Shown piece by piece: positions 16,251-24,417 of a DNA stretch of 55,054 nucleotides (positions within the stretch are counted from its first letter, which is position 1; each line of letters starts with the position of its first letter). Under the pieces are notes generated by a model. That model was not told the origin of the DNA. It made no database searches and saw only the letters and a list, made by a program, of their open reading frames with translations. The translations under genes were made by a program, and so were the position numbers. Source of the DNA: Lamprocystis purpurea DSM 4197 (GTDB lineage: Bacteria; Pseudomonadota; Gammaproteobacteria; Chromatiales; Chromatiaceae); assembly GCF_000379525.1 (NCBI RefSeq), contig NZ_KB902419.1, positions 42,224 through 97,277 on the forward strand, read 5' to 3'.

Positions 16251-17279
16251 ATGCCCGTCCCATTCCCGTTTTCCGCCATCGTCGGCCAGGAAGAGATGAA
16301 GCTTGCGCTCCTGATCGGGGCGGTTGACTCCCGCATTGGCGGAGTCCTGGTGTTCGGCGACCGCGGTACCGGCAAGTCCACGGCCATCCGCGCGCTGGCC
16401 GCCCTGCTGCCGAAAATGCGGGTGGTGGCCGATTGCCGCTATGGCTGCGATCCCGAGGCCGAGGTCGGTGTGCTCTGCGCGGAGTGCCGCGTGCGTCATA
16501 ACGGCACCCCGTTCAAGACCAAGCAAGTCCCGGTGCCGGTGGTGGATCTGCCGCTGGGTGCCACCGAGGACCGGGTGATCGGCGCGCTCGATCTGGAGAT
16601 GGCGCTGACACGGGGCGAGAAGGCCTTCGAGCCCGGATTGCTGGCCCGCGCCCATCGCGGCTTTCTCTATATCGACGAGGTGAACCTGCTGGAGGACCAT
16701 CTGGTGGACGCGCTGCTGGATGTCGCCGCCTCCGGTGAGAATCTGGTAGAGCGCGAGGGTCTCTCGGTCCGTCACCCGGCGCGCTTCGTACTGATCGGCT
16801 CCGGTAATCCGGAAGAAGGCGAGCTGCGGCCGCAACTCCTGGACCGCTTCGGCCTCTCGGTCGAGGTACGGACCCCGCAGGACCTGGCGACGCGGGTGCA
16901 GGTGGTGCGTCTGCGTGATGAGTTCGAACGCAACCCGGAAGCCTTCACCGAGAAGTGGAAGCGTAAGGACGCCAAGGTGCGCAAACGCATCACCGACGCG
17001 CAGGCCCTGCTGCCGGCGATCGAGGTCCCGGACCATACACTGGAGCAGGCCTCGCGCCTGTGCATGGCGCTCGGCACCGACGGTCTGCGCGGCGAATTGA
17101 CGCTGATCCGTGCCGCGCGTGCCCTGGCGGCGCTGGACGGCGACACCTCCGTAGGCGTTCCCCATCTGCGCAAGCTCGCGGCCCCCGCCCTGCGCCATCG
17201 GCTGCGCCGCGATCCCCTGGATGAGTCCGGCTCGACCGCCCGCGTCGATCGGGTGGTTCAGGAGCTGTTCCCGGCATGA
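16251..17279 (+). CDS. bchI: Magnesium chelatase ATPase subunit BchI
   Basis: BchI is the AAA+ ATPase subunit of Mg-chelatase, which inserts Mg2+ into protoporphyrin IX, the first committed step of bacteriochlorophyll synthesis. In this 342-aa protein Walker A is GDRGTGKST at residues 36-44, Walker B is GFLYIDEVNLL, and the sensor/arginine-finger region GSGNPEEGELRPQLLDRFGL is complete. The length is normal. The stop overlaps the start of bchD, so the two subunits are co-translated. PpsR-type operators lie about 110-150 bp upstream, predicting repression by oxygen. Confidence 0.97.
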   Translation: MPVPFPFSAIVGQEEMKLALLIGAVDSRIGGVLVFGDRGTGKSTAIRALAALLPKMRVVADCRYGCDPEAEVGVLCAECRVRHNGTPFKTKQVPVPVVDLPLGATEDRVIGALDLEMALTRGEKAFEPGLLARAHRGFLYIDEVNLLEDHLVDALLDVAASGENLVEREGLSVRHPARFVLIGSGNPEEGELRPQLLDRFGLSVEVRTPQDLATRVQVVRLRDEFERNPEAFTEKWKRKDAKVRKRITDAQALLPAIEVPDHTLEQASRLCMALGTDGLRGELTLIRAARALAALDGDTSVGVPHLRKLAAPALRHRLRRDPLDESGSTARVDRVVQELFPA

Positions 17280-19186
17280 TGACGCCGGCGTCCGATCGCT
17301 CCCCGCAGCCCCCCCGGCCGGGTCCGGTCAGCGGCGGCCCGCCGCCGCCGGCTCGTCCGGACCCCTGGGAAGACGCGGCCCTGATCGCCGCGCTCTTCGC
17401 TGTCGATCCGGCCGGTTTGGGCGGTGTCTGCCTGCGCGCCCTCCCCGGTCCGGTGCGCGATCAATGGCTCGCCGACACCCGCGAACTGCTGCCGCCGGAG
17501 ACGCCGCGCCGCAAGATCCCGCTGCACGTCTCGGATGGCCGCTTGCTGGGGGGCCTGGATCTCACCGCGACCCTGCGCGCCGGCCGACCGGTCGCGGAGC
17601 ACGGACTGTTCGCCGAGGCCCATGGCGGCGTGCTGGAACTGGCGATGGCCGAGCGGGTGCGCGGCTCACCGGTCTCCTATCTCTGCTCCGCCCTGGACAC
17701 CGGCGAGGTGGTTTTGGAGCGCGACGGGATTGCCTTGCGCTCCCCGGCGCGAGTCGGCGTGATCGCCCTGGATGAGGGCAGCAACGAGGACGAGCAGGTG
17801 GCCGATGCCTTGCTCGATCGACTCGCCTTTCTGATCGACCTCAGCCCGATCGCCGTGCGGGAGATGGGCGACGTGCCTTATTCAGTCGCGGACGTCACCG
17901 CGGCGCGGGGACGTTTGGCCGAGGTCAGCATCAGCGCCGACCAGGTGAACGCCATCTGTGAAACGGCCCTGGCGCTGGGCATCCCCTCGTTGCGCACCTC
18001 GCTGCACACGATGCGGGCGGCGCGCGTCGCCGCCGCCCTGGATGGGAACCTGGTGGTCACCGATGCGCAGGTGAGCCTCGCCGCCCGGTTGGTGATGGCG
18101 CCGCGTGCGACCATGCTGCCGTATACGCAACCGCCCGAATCCGAGCCCGAGCCGCCGCCGCCGGAGCCGCCCCCGCCCGACCAGGAGGGCGAGTCCGAGG
18201 CCAATCAGGAACAGCGCCAAGACCCCCTGGCGGATCAGGTCCTGGATGCCACCAAGGCGGCCATCCCCACCGATCTGCTCGACCGGCTGCGGCTGGGCCA
18301 ACTGCGGCGCGCTAAGGTGCGCAGCACCGGCAAATCCGGGCAGGTCCAGCAGGCCAATATGCGCGGCCGACCGGCCGGGGTGCGCCGCGGCGACCTGCGT
18401 CCAGGGGATCGGCTGAACCTGATCGAAACGCTGCGCGCCGCCGCCCCCTGGCAGCGGGTGCGCCGGGCGGAACGGGAGCGCGGTCAGACGCAGACCCAGA
18501 TGACGGCGACCGGGACACCGGGCGGCGCGACCAGAGCCAGGCCACGGACACTGCCGGTGCCCAACCTGGCCCCGCGCGTCGAGGTGCGTAAGGACGACTT
18601 CCGCATCCAGCGCTACAAACATCGTTCCGAAACCACGGCGATCTTCATCGTGGACGCCTCGGGCTCCTCGGCCTTGCATCGCCTGGGTGAGGCCAAGGGC
18701 GCGGTGGAACTGCTGCTCGCGGACTGCTATGTGCGCCGCGACCGGGTGGCGCTGGTCGCCTTCCGCGGCAAGACGGCGGAGCTGCTGCTCCCGCCGACGC
18801 GTTCGCTGGTGCGGACCAAGCGCTGCCTGGCGGATCTGCCCGGCGGCGGCGGAACCCCGCTGGCGTCCGGGATCGAGGCCGGGCTGGCCCTGGCCGATGC
18901 GGTCAAGCGCCGCGGCGGAACGCCGCTGCTGGTGCTGCTCACCGACGGGCGCGGCAACGTCGCCCGCAATGGTCAGGGCGGGCGCGCCCAAGCCGGCGAG
19001 GAGGCCCTGACCTGCGCGCGTCTGGTGCGGGCCGCGGGCGTGGCCGCCATGGTGGTCGACACCTCCCCGCACCCACATCCCCAGGCCAAGGCTCTGGCGG
19101 AGGCCATGGACGCCACCTATATGCCGCTGCCCCATGCGGATGCCGGGCGCCTGAACGCGGCGGTCAAAGCGAAGGCCGGGTTGTGA
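17276..19186 (+). CDS. bchD: Magnesium chelatase subunit BchD
   Basis: BchD is the 636-aa platform subunit of Mg-chelatase that joins BchI rings to BchH. The N-terminal half is an AAA+-like domain in which nucleotide-binding residues are degenerate. An acidic, proline-rich linker follows (residues about 282-315). The C-terminal von Willebrand A domain has a MIDAS motif in IVDASGSSALHR and TPLASG. The start at 17276 overlaps the bchI stop. bchO follows after 112 bp. The catalytic bchH is not in the window. Confidence 0.96.
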   Translation: MMTPASDRSPQPPRPGPVSGGPPPPARPDPWEDAALIAALFAVDPAGLGGVCLRALPGPVRDQWLADTRELLPPETPRRKIPLHVSDGRLLGGLDLTATLRAGRPVAEHGLFAEAHGGVLELAMAERVRGSPVSYLCSALDTGEVVLERDGIALRSPARVGVIALDEGSNEDEQVADALLDRLAFLIDLSPIAVREMGDVPYSVADVTAARGRLAEVSISADQVNAICETALALGIPSLRTSLHTMRAARVAAALDGNLVVTDAQVSLAARLVMAPRATMLPYTQPPESEPEPPPPEPPPPDQEGESEANQEQRQDPLADQVLDATKAAIPTDLLDRLRLGQLRRAKVRSTGKSGQVQQANMRGRPAGVRRGDLRPGDRLNLIETLRAAAPWQRVRRAERERGQTQTQMTATGTPGGATRARPRTLPVPNLAPRVEVRKDDFRIQRYKHRSETTAIFIVDASGSSALHRLGEAKGAVELLLADCYVRRDRVALVAFRGKTAELLLPPTRSLVRTKRCLADLPGGGGTPLASGIEAGLALADAVKRRGGTPLLVLLTDGRGNVARNGQGGRAQAGEEALTCARLVRAAGVAAMVVDTSPHPHPQAKALAEAMDATYMPLPHADAGRLNAAVKAKAGL

Positions 19187-19298
19187 GGACCGCCGGCAGA
19201 TCCAGCGGGTTCGCCGCGGCCGGCAGTCGGCACGAGCACCTGCCGCATTCATGTCCGTTGGCCGTACACTGACATCCGCTTCAGGTTCCTGACTGATC

Positions 19299-20177
19299 AT
19301 GCACCGACGACTCGACTGGGACCATGAGGGACGCGACTGGCCGAATCGGGACGCCAGCCGCTTCGTCAGCGCCGGCGGGCTGCGCTGGCACGTGCAGCAA
19401 CTGGGCCAGGGACCGGTGTTGGTCCTGGTCCACGGCACCGGCGCGGCCACTCACTCCTGGCGCACCCTCGCCCCGCTGCTCGCGCAGGACTTCCAGGTGG
19501 TGGCCGCGGATCTGCCGGGTCACGGGTTCACCCAAACGCCGGGCGACGGGGGGTTGTCGCTTCCCGGCATGGCAACCAGCCTCGCGGCCCTGCTCGATAC
19601 CCTTGGCGTGACGCCCGATCTGGTGCTGGGTCACTCCGCCGGGGCCGCCGTACTCGTCCGACTCTGTCTCGACCAACGCATCGCCCCCGACGCTCTGATC
19701 AGTCTCAATGGCGCGCTGCTGCCCCTGCGCGGTCTGGCGGGACAGTGGTTCGCCCCCGCCGCGCGGTTCTTCGCCACCCATCCACTGGCGTCCCGGTACT
19801 TCGCCTGGCGCGCCCGGGCACCGGGCGCGGTCAAGCGACTGGTGGCCAGTACCGGTTCCCGTCTGGACGCCCAGGGGATGGAGTTCTACCGGCGGCTGGT
19901 GATCAACCCCGGACATGTGGCCGCCGCCATCGGGATGATGGCCAATTGGGATTTGCAGCCGCTGGCGCGGGACCTGCCACGCCTCGCGACGCCCTTGGTG
20001 ATGCTGGTGGCCGAAGGCGACAGCACGGTCAGTCCGGCCGAAGCCCGCCGCGTCCGCACGCTGCTCCCGACGGTCGAAGTCCAGAGCATTCCCCGACTCG
20101 GGCACCTGGCTCATGAGGAAGCGCCGCAGACCGTGGCCTCGTTGATCCGCTCCATCGCTCAGCACTATCGCAAGTAA
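19299..20177 (+). CDS. bchO: BchO, Mg-chelatase-associated alpha/beta hydrolase
   Basis: This 292-aa alpha/beta hydrolase is of the BchO family, encoded with bchI and bchD in most purple bacteria and thought to assist Mg-chelatase or Mg-porphyrin handling; its exact reaction is not established. Visible motifs are LVHGTGAATHSW (oxyanion hole), GHSAGAA (nucleophile), LVAEGDSTVS (acid) and RLGHLAHEE (catalytic His). The order bchI-bchD-bchO on one strand supports the call. Confidence 0.93.
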   Translation: MHRRLDWDHEGRDWPNRDASRFVSAGGLRWHVQQLGQGPVLVLVHGTGAATHSWRTLAPLLAQDFQVVAADLPGHGFTQTPGDGGLSLPGMATSLAALLDTLGVTPDLVLGHSAGAAVLVRLCLDQRIAPDALISLNGALLPLRGLAGQWFAPAARFFATHPLASRYFAWRARAPGAVKRLVASTGSRLDAQGMEFYRRLVINPGHVAAAIGMMANWDLQPLARDLPRLATPLVMLVAEGDSTVSPAEARRVRTLLPTVEVQSIPRLGHLAHEEAPQTVASLIRSIAQHYRK

Positions 20178-20309
20178 CGGACGTCGGCAGCCGCACCGGT
20201 TGACCCTGATGACACTTGATCGGCGAATGAGTGCTGATAAGTCTCATTATCAATCATCAGATTTCGCCATACGACAGGGTGATAGGTAATTATTCGGCAA
20301 CTGATGCGA

Positions 20310-20365
20310 TTTTTGTTGCAACGCACAAAAAGGCTGTTGACAGCTATATAGCCAACTACTAATAT
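20310..20365 (+). promoter_or_regulatory. Strong sigma-70 promoter with nested palindromes
   Basis: TTGACA (20337-20342) and TAATAT (20360-20365) are separated by exactly 17 bp, an almost ideal sigma-70 promoter in a high-GC genome. It is embedded in palindromes: TTTTTGT-N8-ACAAAAA at 20310-20331, GCTGTTGACAGC at 20333-20344 over the -35 box, and GCTATATAGC at 20343-20352 in the spacer. It points to the 34-aa gene at 20471. The palindromes are likely regulator sites, but none matches TGT-N12-ACA or the FNR box exactly. Confidence 0.7.
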
Positions 20366-20470
20366 TATGATGCTACTACCGCTCCGAAACCGCTGCTGCG
20401 CTGGGGCGGGCGCCTTGGCCGTTGCGGATCGCCGCAGCTACACCCGTTTATCAACTAAAGGCATGCTGTA

Positions 20471-20575
20471 ATGAAGTACTTGGCCAACCTGAAGGAACTG
20501 ACTCTCTCGGAAATGCTGTCCATCGCCATCGTGTTTACCGTACCGCTGCTGATCGGCTACAGCATCCTGACCTGA
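20471..20575 (+). CDS. 34-residue single-pass membrane peptide
   Basis: This short frame encodes 34 residues. They form a charged amphipathic start (MKYLANLKELTLSE) followed by one hydrophobic helix (about residues 15-33) with a central Pro. It has its own strong promoter upstream, an AAAGG before the ATG, and a 9-bp stem hairpin right after the stop, so it looks like a complete small transcription unit. I do not recognise the family. In size and topology it resembles small accessory helices found in purple-bacterial RC-LH1 complexes or respiratory enzymes. It lies between bchO and the hydrogenase operon and could serve either. Confidence 0.6.
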   Translation: MKYLANLKELTLSEMLSIAIVFTVPLLIGYSILT

Positions 20576-20595
20576 GGGCCGCCCCCGTGGGCAAC

Positions 20596-20617
20596 CCGAC
20601 CGTCGCCTGACGGTCGG
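20596..20617 (+). terminator. Terminator-like hairpin after the 34-aa gene
   Basis: A perfect 9-bp stem (CCGACCGTC...GACGGTCGG) with a GCCT loop starts 20 bp after the stop of the 34-aa gene. A pyrimidine-rich but not T-only tract follows. It may terminate the transcript or protect its 3' end. Confidence 0.6.
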
Positions 20618-20956
20618 TCCGCACTCTCCCCTTTCCTTCCCTACCGGCCCCGACCCGCTCCTTACCGTCTCCCTAGACCCTGCACCCCCGCCGCTTGCGG
20701 ATCCTGTCCTTTGCCGGCACATCAGCCCGCAGTTCCAGTCAACGCTTACCTGCCGCTTCCGTTCCTTCGTGAATGGTACCGTCCTTTGGTTGTCGCTCTG
20801 ACACCGCTTGCGCATAGCGTCATCAAGTAATTAAGCGTTTTCCTATTTAATAAAGTGACTATTCGCTTTATTACTTACGTTTAGCTGTTTCCGATCCCTT
20901 TTCATTTGCCTCGACTGTATTGGTGAACGCTATTTCGCGCGCTCACTGCGCTTCTG

Positions 20957-20970
20957 TTGATCCAGGTCAA
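20957..20970 (+). promoter_or_regulatory. Near-consensus FNR-like box
   Basis: TTGAT-CCAG-GTCAA matches the FNR consensus TTGAT-N4-ATCAA except for one base. It lies about 290 bp upstream of hynS and 138 bp before the perfect box at 21095. Confidence 0.5.
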
Positions 20971-21094
20971 TACGACAATTGATCAGTGGATCTAGGATCC
21001 AGACGCAAGAAAAAGAAAAGCATCAGCTTTTGAGGTGAAGATCACTGATCATAAAGGGCTTTCTCATTACTCTACGATAAATAGATCCGCGTAA

Positions 21095-21108
21095 TTGATA
21101 ATTATCAA
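21095..21108 (+). promoter_or_regulatory. Perfect FNR box upstream of hynS
   Basis: TTGATAATTATCAA is a perfect match to the FNR consensus TTGAT-N4-ATCAA and is fully symmetrical. It lies 148 bp upstream of hynS. In Thiocapsa roseopersicina the hyn operon is known to be induced anaerobically by an FNR homologue, so the same control is likely here. Confidence 0.8.
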
Positions 21109-21110
21109 GC

Positions 21111-21204
21111 GACCTGAACAGGTCGATTGCGAATTATCAATCAATGAGCCGGAGCCGCTCATTGATTCGCTGATGGAGCGTATCGGAACCTGCCGCAGGC
21201 AGGT
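21111..21204 (+). promoter_or_regulatory. Structured leader of the hyn operon (three hairpins)
   Basis: Three perfect inverted repeats lie between the FNR box and hynS: 21111-21124 (6-bp arms), 21139-21167 (11-bp arms, AATCAATGAGC...GCTCATTGATT) and 21188-21204 (7-bp arms, GCA loop). If transcription starts shortly after the FNR box they form a folded 5' leader that could stabilise the mRNA or attenuate transcription. Confidence 0.5.
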
Positions 21205-21255
21205 CGACGTTCAGGCTCACAATAAACATAACCGAATTATTTCGGAGGACATTCG

Positions 21256-22320
21256 ATGACCAGACAGTCGACCCTGGGCGCTTTACTGCGCAGCCAGGGG
21301 GTAAGCCGTCGCGCCTTTCTCAAGTTCTGCACCACCACCGCCTCGGTGATGGCCTTGCCGGCATCGCTGATACCGGTCATGGCCGATGCCTTGGAGCAGG
21401 CTCAGCGCCAATCGGTGATCTGGTTGTCCTTTCAAGAGTGCACTGGTTGCACCGAGGCCCTGACCCGTTCGCATGCCCCGACCCTGGAAGGGCTGATCTT
21501 CGACTTCATCTCGCTGGACTATCACCACACCCTTCAGGCCGCGTCCGGGCGCGCCGCCGAAGCGGCGCGGGAAGAGGCCATGCGGGAGCACGCGGGCAAG
21601 TATCTGCTGTTGGTGGACGGATCCATCCCCACGGTGAAGGCCTATTCGACCATTGCCGGCATCAGCAACCTGGACATGCTCAAGGACTCGGCAGTCAACG
21701 CGGCGGCGATTATCGCCGTCGGCACCTGCGCGGCCTACGGCGGTCTGCCCATGGCGGCCCCTAACCCCACCAGCGCCGTGCCGGTTTCCGACCTGATCAC
21801 GGATAAGCCGATCATTAACATCCCAGGCTGCCCGCCGCTGCCGCTGGCGATCACCGGGGTCATCGCCCACTACCTGACGCTGGGCACCTTGCCCGCACTC
21901 GACGCCCTGGACCGGCCGCTCGCCTTCTTCGGCGAAAACATCCACGACCGCTGTTACCGCCGCCCCTTCTACGACCGCGGACTCTTCGCCGAGACCTTCG
22001 ACGATGCCGGCGCACGCAAGGGCTGGTGTCTCTACAAGCTGGGTTGCAAGGGGCCGGTGGCCTACAACGCCTGCGCCCATGTGAAATGGAATCAGGGGGT
22101 GAGCTTCCCGATTCAATCCGGCCACGGCTGCATCGGTTGCTCCGAGCCCGGTTTTTGGGACAGCGCCGGGATCTATGAATCCATCGCCGACGGCCAGTTC
22201 GGAACCGGACCGAAGCTCGCCTCGGCCGCCGTGGTGGGTGCCGTGGCCGGTGCCGGTGCCGCCCTGCTCGCCCGCGGCAAGAAGGAAAAGAAGGCGGCTG
22301 CCCACGCGGCCAACGAATAA
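21256..22320 (+). CDS. hynS: [NiFe] hydrogenase small subunit HynS
   Basis: HynS is the 354-aa small subunit of a membrane-associated [NiFe] hydrogenase. It carries the Fe-S clusters that pass electrons between the Ni-Fe site of HynL and the Isp proteins. It begins with a twin-arginine signal (SRRAFLKF) that exports the folded SL dimer. Cluster ligands are seen in ECTGCTEA, VGTCAAYGG, IPGCPPLPLA and the C-terminal HDRCYRRPFYDRG, CLYKLGCKGP and GHGCIGCSEP. A hydrophobic segment near the C-terminus (about 313-335) probably anchors it in the membrane. It heads hynS-isp1-isp2-hynL. ATTTCGGAGGACATTCG with a perfect AGGA-type site precedes the ATG. Confidence 0.95.
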   Translation: MTRQSTLGALLRSQGVSRRAFLKFCTTTASVMALPASLIPVMADALEQAQRQSVIWLSFQECTGCTEALTRSHAPTLEGLIFDFISLDYHHTLQAASGRAAEAAREEAMREHAGKYLLLVDGSIPTVKAYSTIAGISNLDMLKDSAVNAAAIIAVGTCAAYGGLPMAAPNPTSAVPVSDLITDKPIINIPGCPPLPLAITGVIAHYLTLGTLPALDALDRPLAFFGENIHDRCYRRPFYDRGLFAETFDDAGARKGWCLYKLGCKGPVAYNACAHVKWNQGVSFPIQSGHGCIGCSEPGFWDSAGIYESIADGQFGTGPKLASAAVVGAVAGAGAALLARGKKEKKAAAHAANE

Positions 22321-22360
22321 CGAAACGGTCCAATCAAAGGATCAAACGGAGGACATCCCT

Positions 22361-23011
22361 ATGACACTGTTAGAGTTTGCACGTGGCCCAGCGATTCATT
22401 GGGCGCTGATCATCCTGGTCGCCGGCACCATCTGGCGCCTGCTTGGCGTCTTGGCACTGACGCGCGGGGGGGACCTGTCCCGGCCGCGGGACGCGTTCGG
22501 CAACTACAAGGGCTATCGCACCGTGTTCAGTCGCGCCTGGCCCAGCAGCGAGTTCAACGTCGCCACCCGCTACCAGACAATCGTGGCCTACCTCTTCCAT
22601 TTTGCCACGCTGATCGTCGTCGTCGGCATCACGGCACACATCGAGTTCATCCAGAGCCTCACCGGGGCCTCCTGGCCGGCGCTCCCCAACGCGGTCGGGG
22701 TGGCGATCGGCATCGTCGCCCTGGTCTCACTGCTCGCCCTGATCCTGCGGCGCCTCACCAATCCATCCATCTATTGTTCCAATCTGGGTGACTACATCAC
22801 CTGGATCCTGGTTGCCGCCCCGCTGATCACCGGACTCATGGCCTTTGCGCATCTGGGTCCGCGCTACGAGACCATGCTGGCGATCCACATCCTGAGTGTT
22901 GCCCTGATGTTCATCTGGTTCCCCTTCAGCAAGCTGATGCATTCGATCTGGTTTGTGTTCTCCCGCGCCCAGAGCGGTCTCACCTACGCCCACAAGGGAG
23001 TCCAGATATGA
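22361..23011 (+). CDS. isp1: Isp1, membrane cytochrome b-like subunit of the hydrogenase
   Basis: This 216-aa membrane protein has about five hydrophobic helices and is of the NarI/HdrE-like family. It is thought to bind heme b and move electrons between hydrogenase and quinone. Histidines suited to heme ligation occur in helices such as YLFHFATLIVVVGITAHIEF and MLAIHILSVALMFIWFP. The start at 22361 has ACGGAGG upstream. Its last codons overlap isp2 by 4 bp. Isp1 and Isp2 link HynSL to the photosynthetic and respiratory chain in Thiocapsa. Confidence 0.9.
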   Translation: MTLLEFARGPAIHWALIILVAGTIWRLLGVLALTRGGDLSRPRDAFGNYKGYRTVFSRAWPSSEFNVATRYQTIVAYLFHFATLIVVVGITAHIEFIQSLTGASWPALPNAVGVAIGIVALVSLLALILRRLTNPSIYCSNLGDYITWILVAAPLITGLMAFAHLGPRYETMLAIHILSVALMFIWFPFSKLMHSIWFVFSRAQSGLTYAHKGVQI

Positions 23012-24417
23012 GCACCTCAGCCGCCGTCGCACCGATTTTTCCGACCTTTGAACAGGTCTGCCAGGGTTTCGCGGGGCAGATCGGGATGCTGCGCCAGATG
23101 GCGCCCGAGCCGACGCTGACGGATGCCGTCCGGGTCGAGCGCGCCATCGATACCCTGATCGCGGAGACCAACGCGGGCGAAGCCGTGTGGCTGGAGAGCT
23201 GCATCCATTGCGGCCAGTGCACCACCGCCTGCCATTTCTTCCAGGCGACGGGCGAGACCAAATACGCCCCCATGCGCAAGATGGATCTGTATCGGCGCAT
23301 CTACCAGCGCGAGGTCGGCCCGTTCCGCTGGTGGTACAAGTTGATCACCCGTCCGGTCAAGCTCAAGGAGCTGGAGGACTTGCAGGAGTTGGTCTACGAC
23401 TCCTGTTCCGAGTGCGGACGCTGCACCATGGTCTGCCCGATGGGCATCGATACTGCCTCGCTGGTCCATCATCTGCGCAGTGCGCTGGTGGCCGCGGAAC
23501 TGGTGCCCGCGGAACTGGCGGCGCTGACCGCGGAGCAGAAGCATCGGGGGACCATCTTCGGCGCCTCCGCCGACACCCTGATGAACATGATCAACACCAT
23601 CCGCGACCATTACGGGGTCACTATCCCGCTGGACAAACCCAGCGCCGAGGTCATGGTGCTGAGTTCCGCGGTCGATCTGGTGGCCAACGGCAACGGCCTG
23701 CTGGCGACGGCCAGGATCATGAACCACCTGGGGGTGGACTGGACCATGTGCAGCGACGGCTTTGAAAGCGCCAATTTTGGTCTGCTCTCCGGCGACATGG
23801 CGCTCTGGCGGCAGCAGTCGGAATCCATCACGACCGCCGCCCAGCGGATCGGCGCCAAGACGCTGGTGATCGCCGAGTGCGGTCACGCCTACCCGGCCCT
23901 GCGCTGGAACCCGATGATCAAGGGCGGCAGTCTGCCCTTCGATATGGTCTACATGTCCGAGTTCCTGGGCCGCATGGCCAAGGCGGGTCGACTCAACCTC
24001 ACGCCGATTGACGGGAAGATCACCTACCACGACCCCTGCAAGACCGGTCGGCGCGGCGGTGCCTTCGATCAACCGCGAGCGGTGCTCCAGGCCATGAACG
24101 CCGATTACGTCGAGTTGCCCTCGGGCCGGGAGTACAACTGGTGCTGCGGCGGCGGGGCGGGCATCTTCCTGCTGGAGCGGGCCACCCGCCTGCGGGACGA
24201 GTCATTCAAGATCAAGATCAAACAAGTCAATGCCACCGGGGCCGCGACCGTGGTCGTGAGCTGCGCGAGCTGTCGGCTGAATTTCGAGGCCGGCCGCGTC
24301 AAGAACCACTGGGACAAGGAGGTCGCGAGTCTGGTTGAACTGGTCGCTGATCATCTGATCGACACCCCGGCCCAGGCCCCGGCCGCCAAGTCATCCCAGC
24401 CCGGAGTAACGGCATGA
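23008..24417 (+). CDS. isp2: Isp2, HdrD-like iron-sulfur protein of the hydrogenase
   Basis: This 469-aa cytoplasmic protein resembles heterodisulfide reductase subunit D. Two [4Fe-4S] motifs are present, CIHCGQCTTACHFF near residue 69 and CSECGRCTMVCPMG near 133. The second half carries CCG-type cysteine motifs (YHDPCKTGRRGG...WCCGGGAG and SCASCRLNF) that bind a noncubane cluster in HdrB/D proteins. It probably works with Isp1 as a transmembrane electron carrier between HynS and an internal electron pool. It overlaps both neighbours by 4 bp. Confidence 0.92.
   Translation: MSTSAAVAPIFPTFEQVCQGFAGQIGMLRQMAPEPTLTDAVRVERAIDTLIAETNAGEAVWLESCIHCGQCTTACHFFQATGETKYAPMRKMDLYRRIYQREVGPFRWWYKLITRPVKLKELEDLQELVYDSCSECGRCTMVCPMGIDTASLVHHLRSALVAAELVPAELAALTAEQKHRGTIFGASADTLMNMINTIRDHYGVTIPLDKPSAEVMVLSSAVDLVANGNGLLATARIMNHLGVDWTMCSDGFESANFGLLSGDMALWRQQSESITTAAQRIGAKTLVIAECGHAYPALRWNPMIKGGSLPFDMVYMSEFLGRMAKAGRLNLTPIDGKITYHDPCKTGRRGGAFDQPRAVLQAMNADYVELPSGREYNWCCGGGAGIFLLERATRLRDESFKIKIKQVNATGAATVVVSCASCRLNFEAGRVKNHWDKEVASLVELVADHLIDTPAQAPAAKSSQPGVTA

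Larger units (their letters stand above)
20618..21255. other. Gene-free control region of the hydrogenase operon
   Basis: About 640 bp without a convincing gene, much richer in A+T than its neighbours from 20820 on. It contains the two FNR-like sites listed separately, followed by three perfect inverted repeats just upstream of hynS. The first part (20618-20820) shows nothing I can name. Confidence 0.6.

Noticed and set aside
16128-19450. Long minus-strand frames opposite bchI and bchD
   Set aside because: They are antisense shadows of two unmistakable genes and show no domain or ribosome site.
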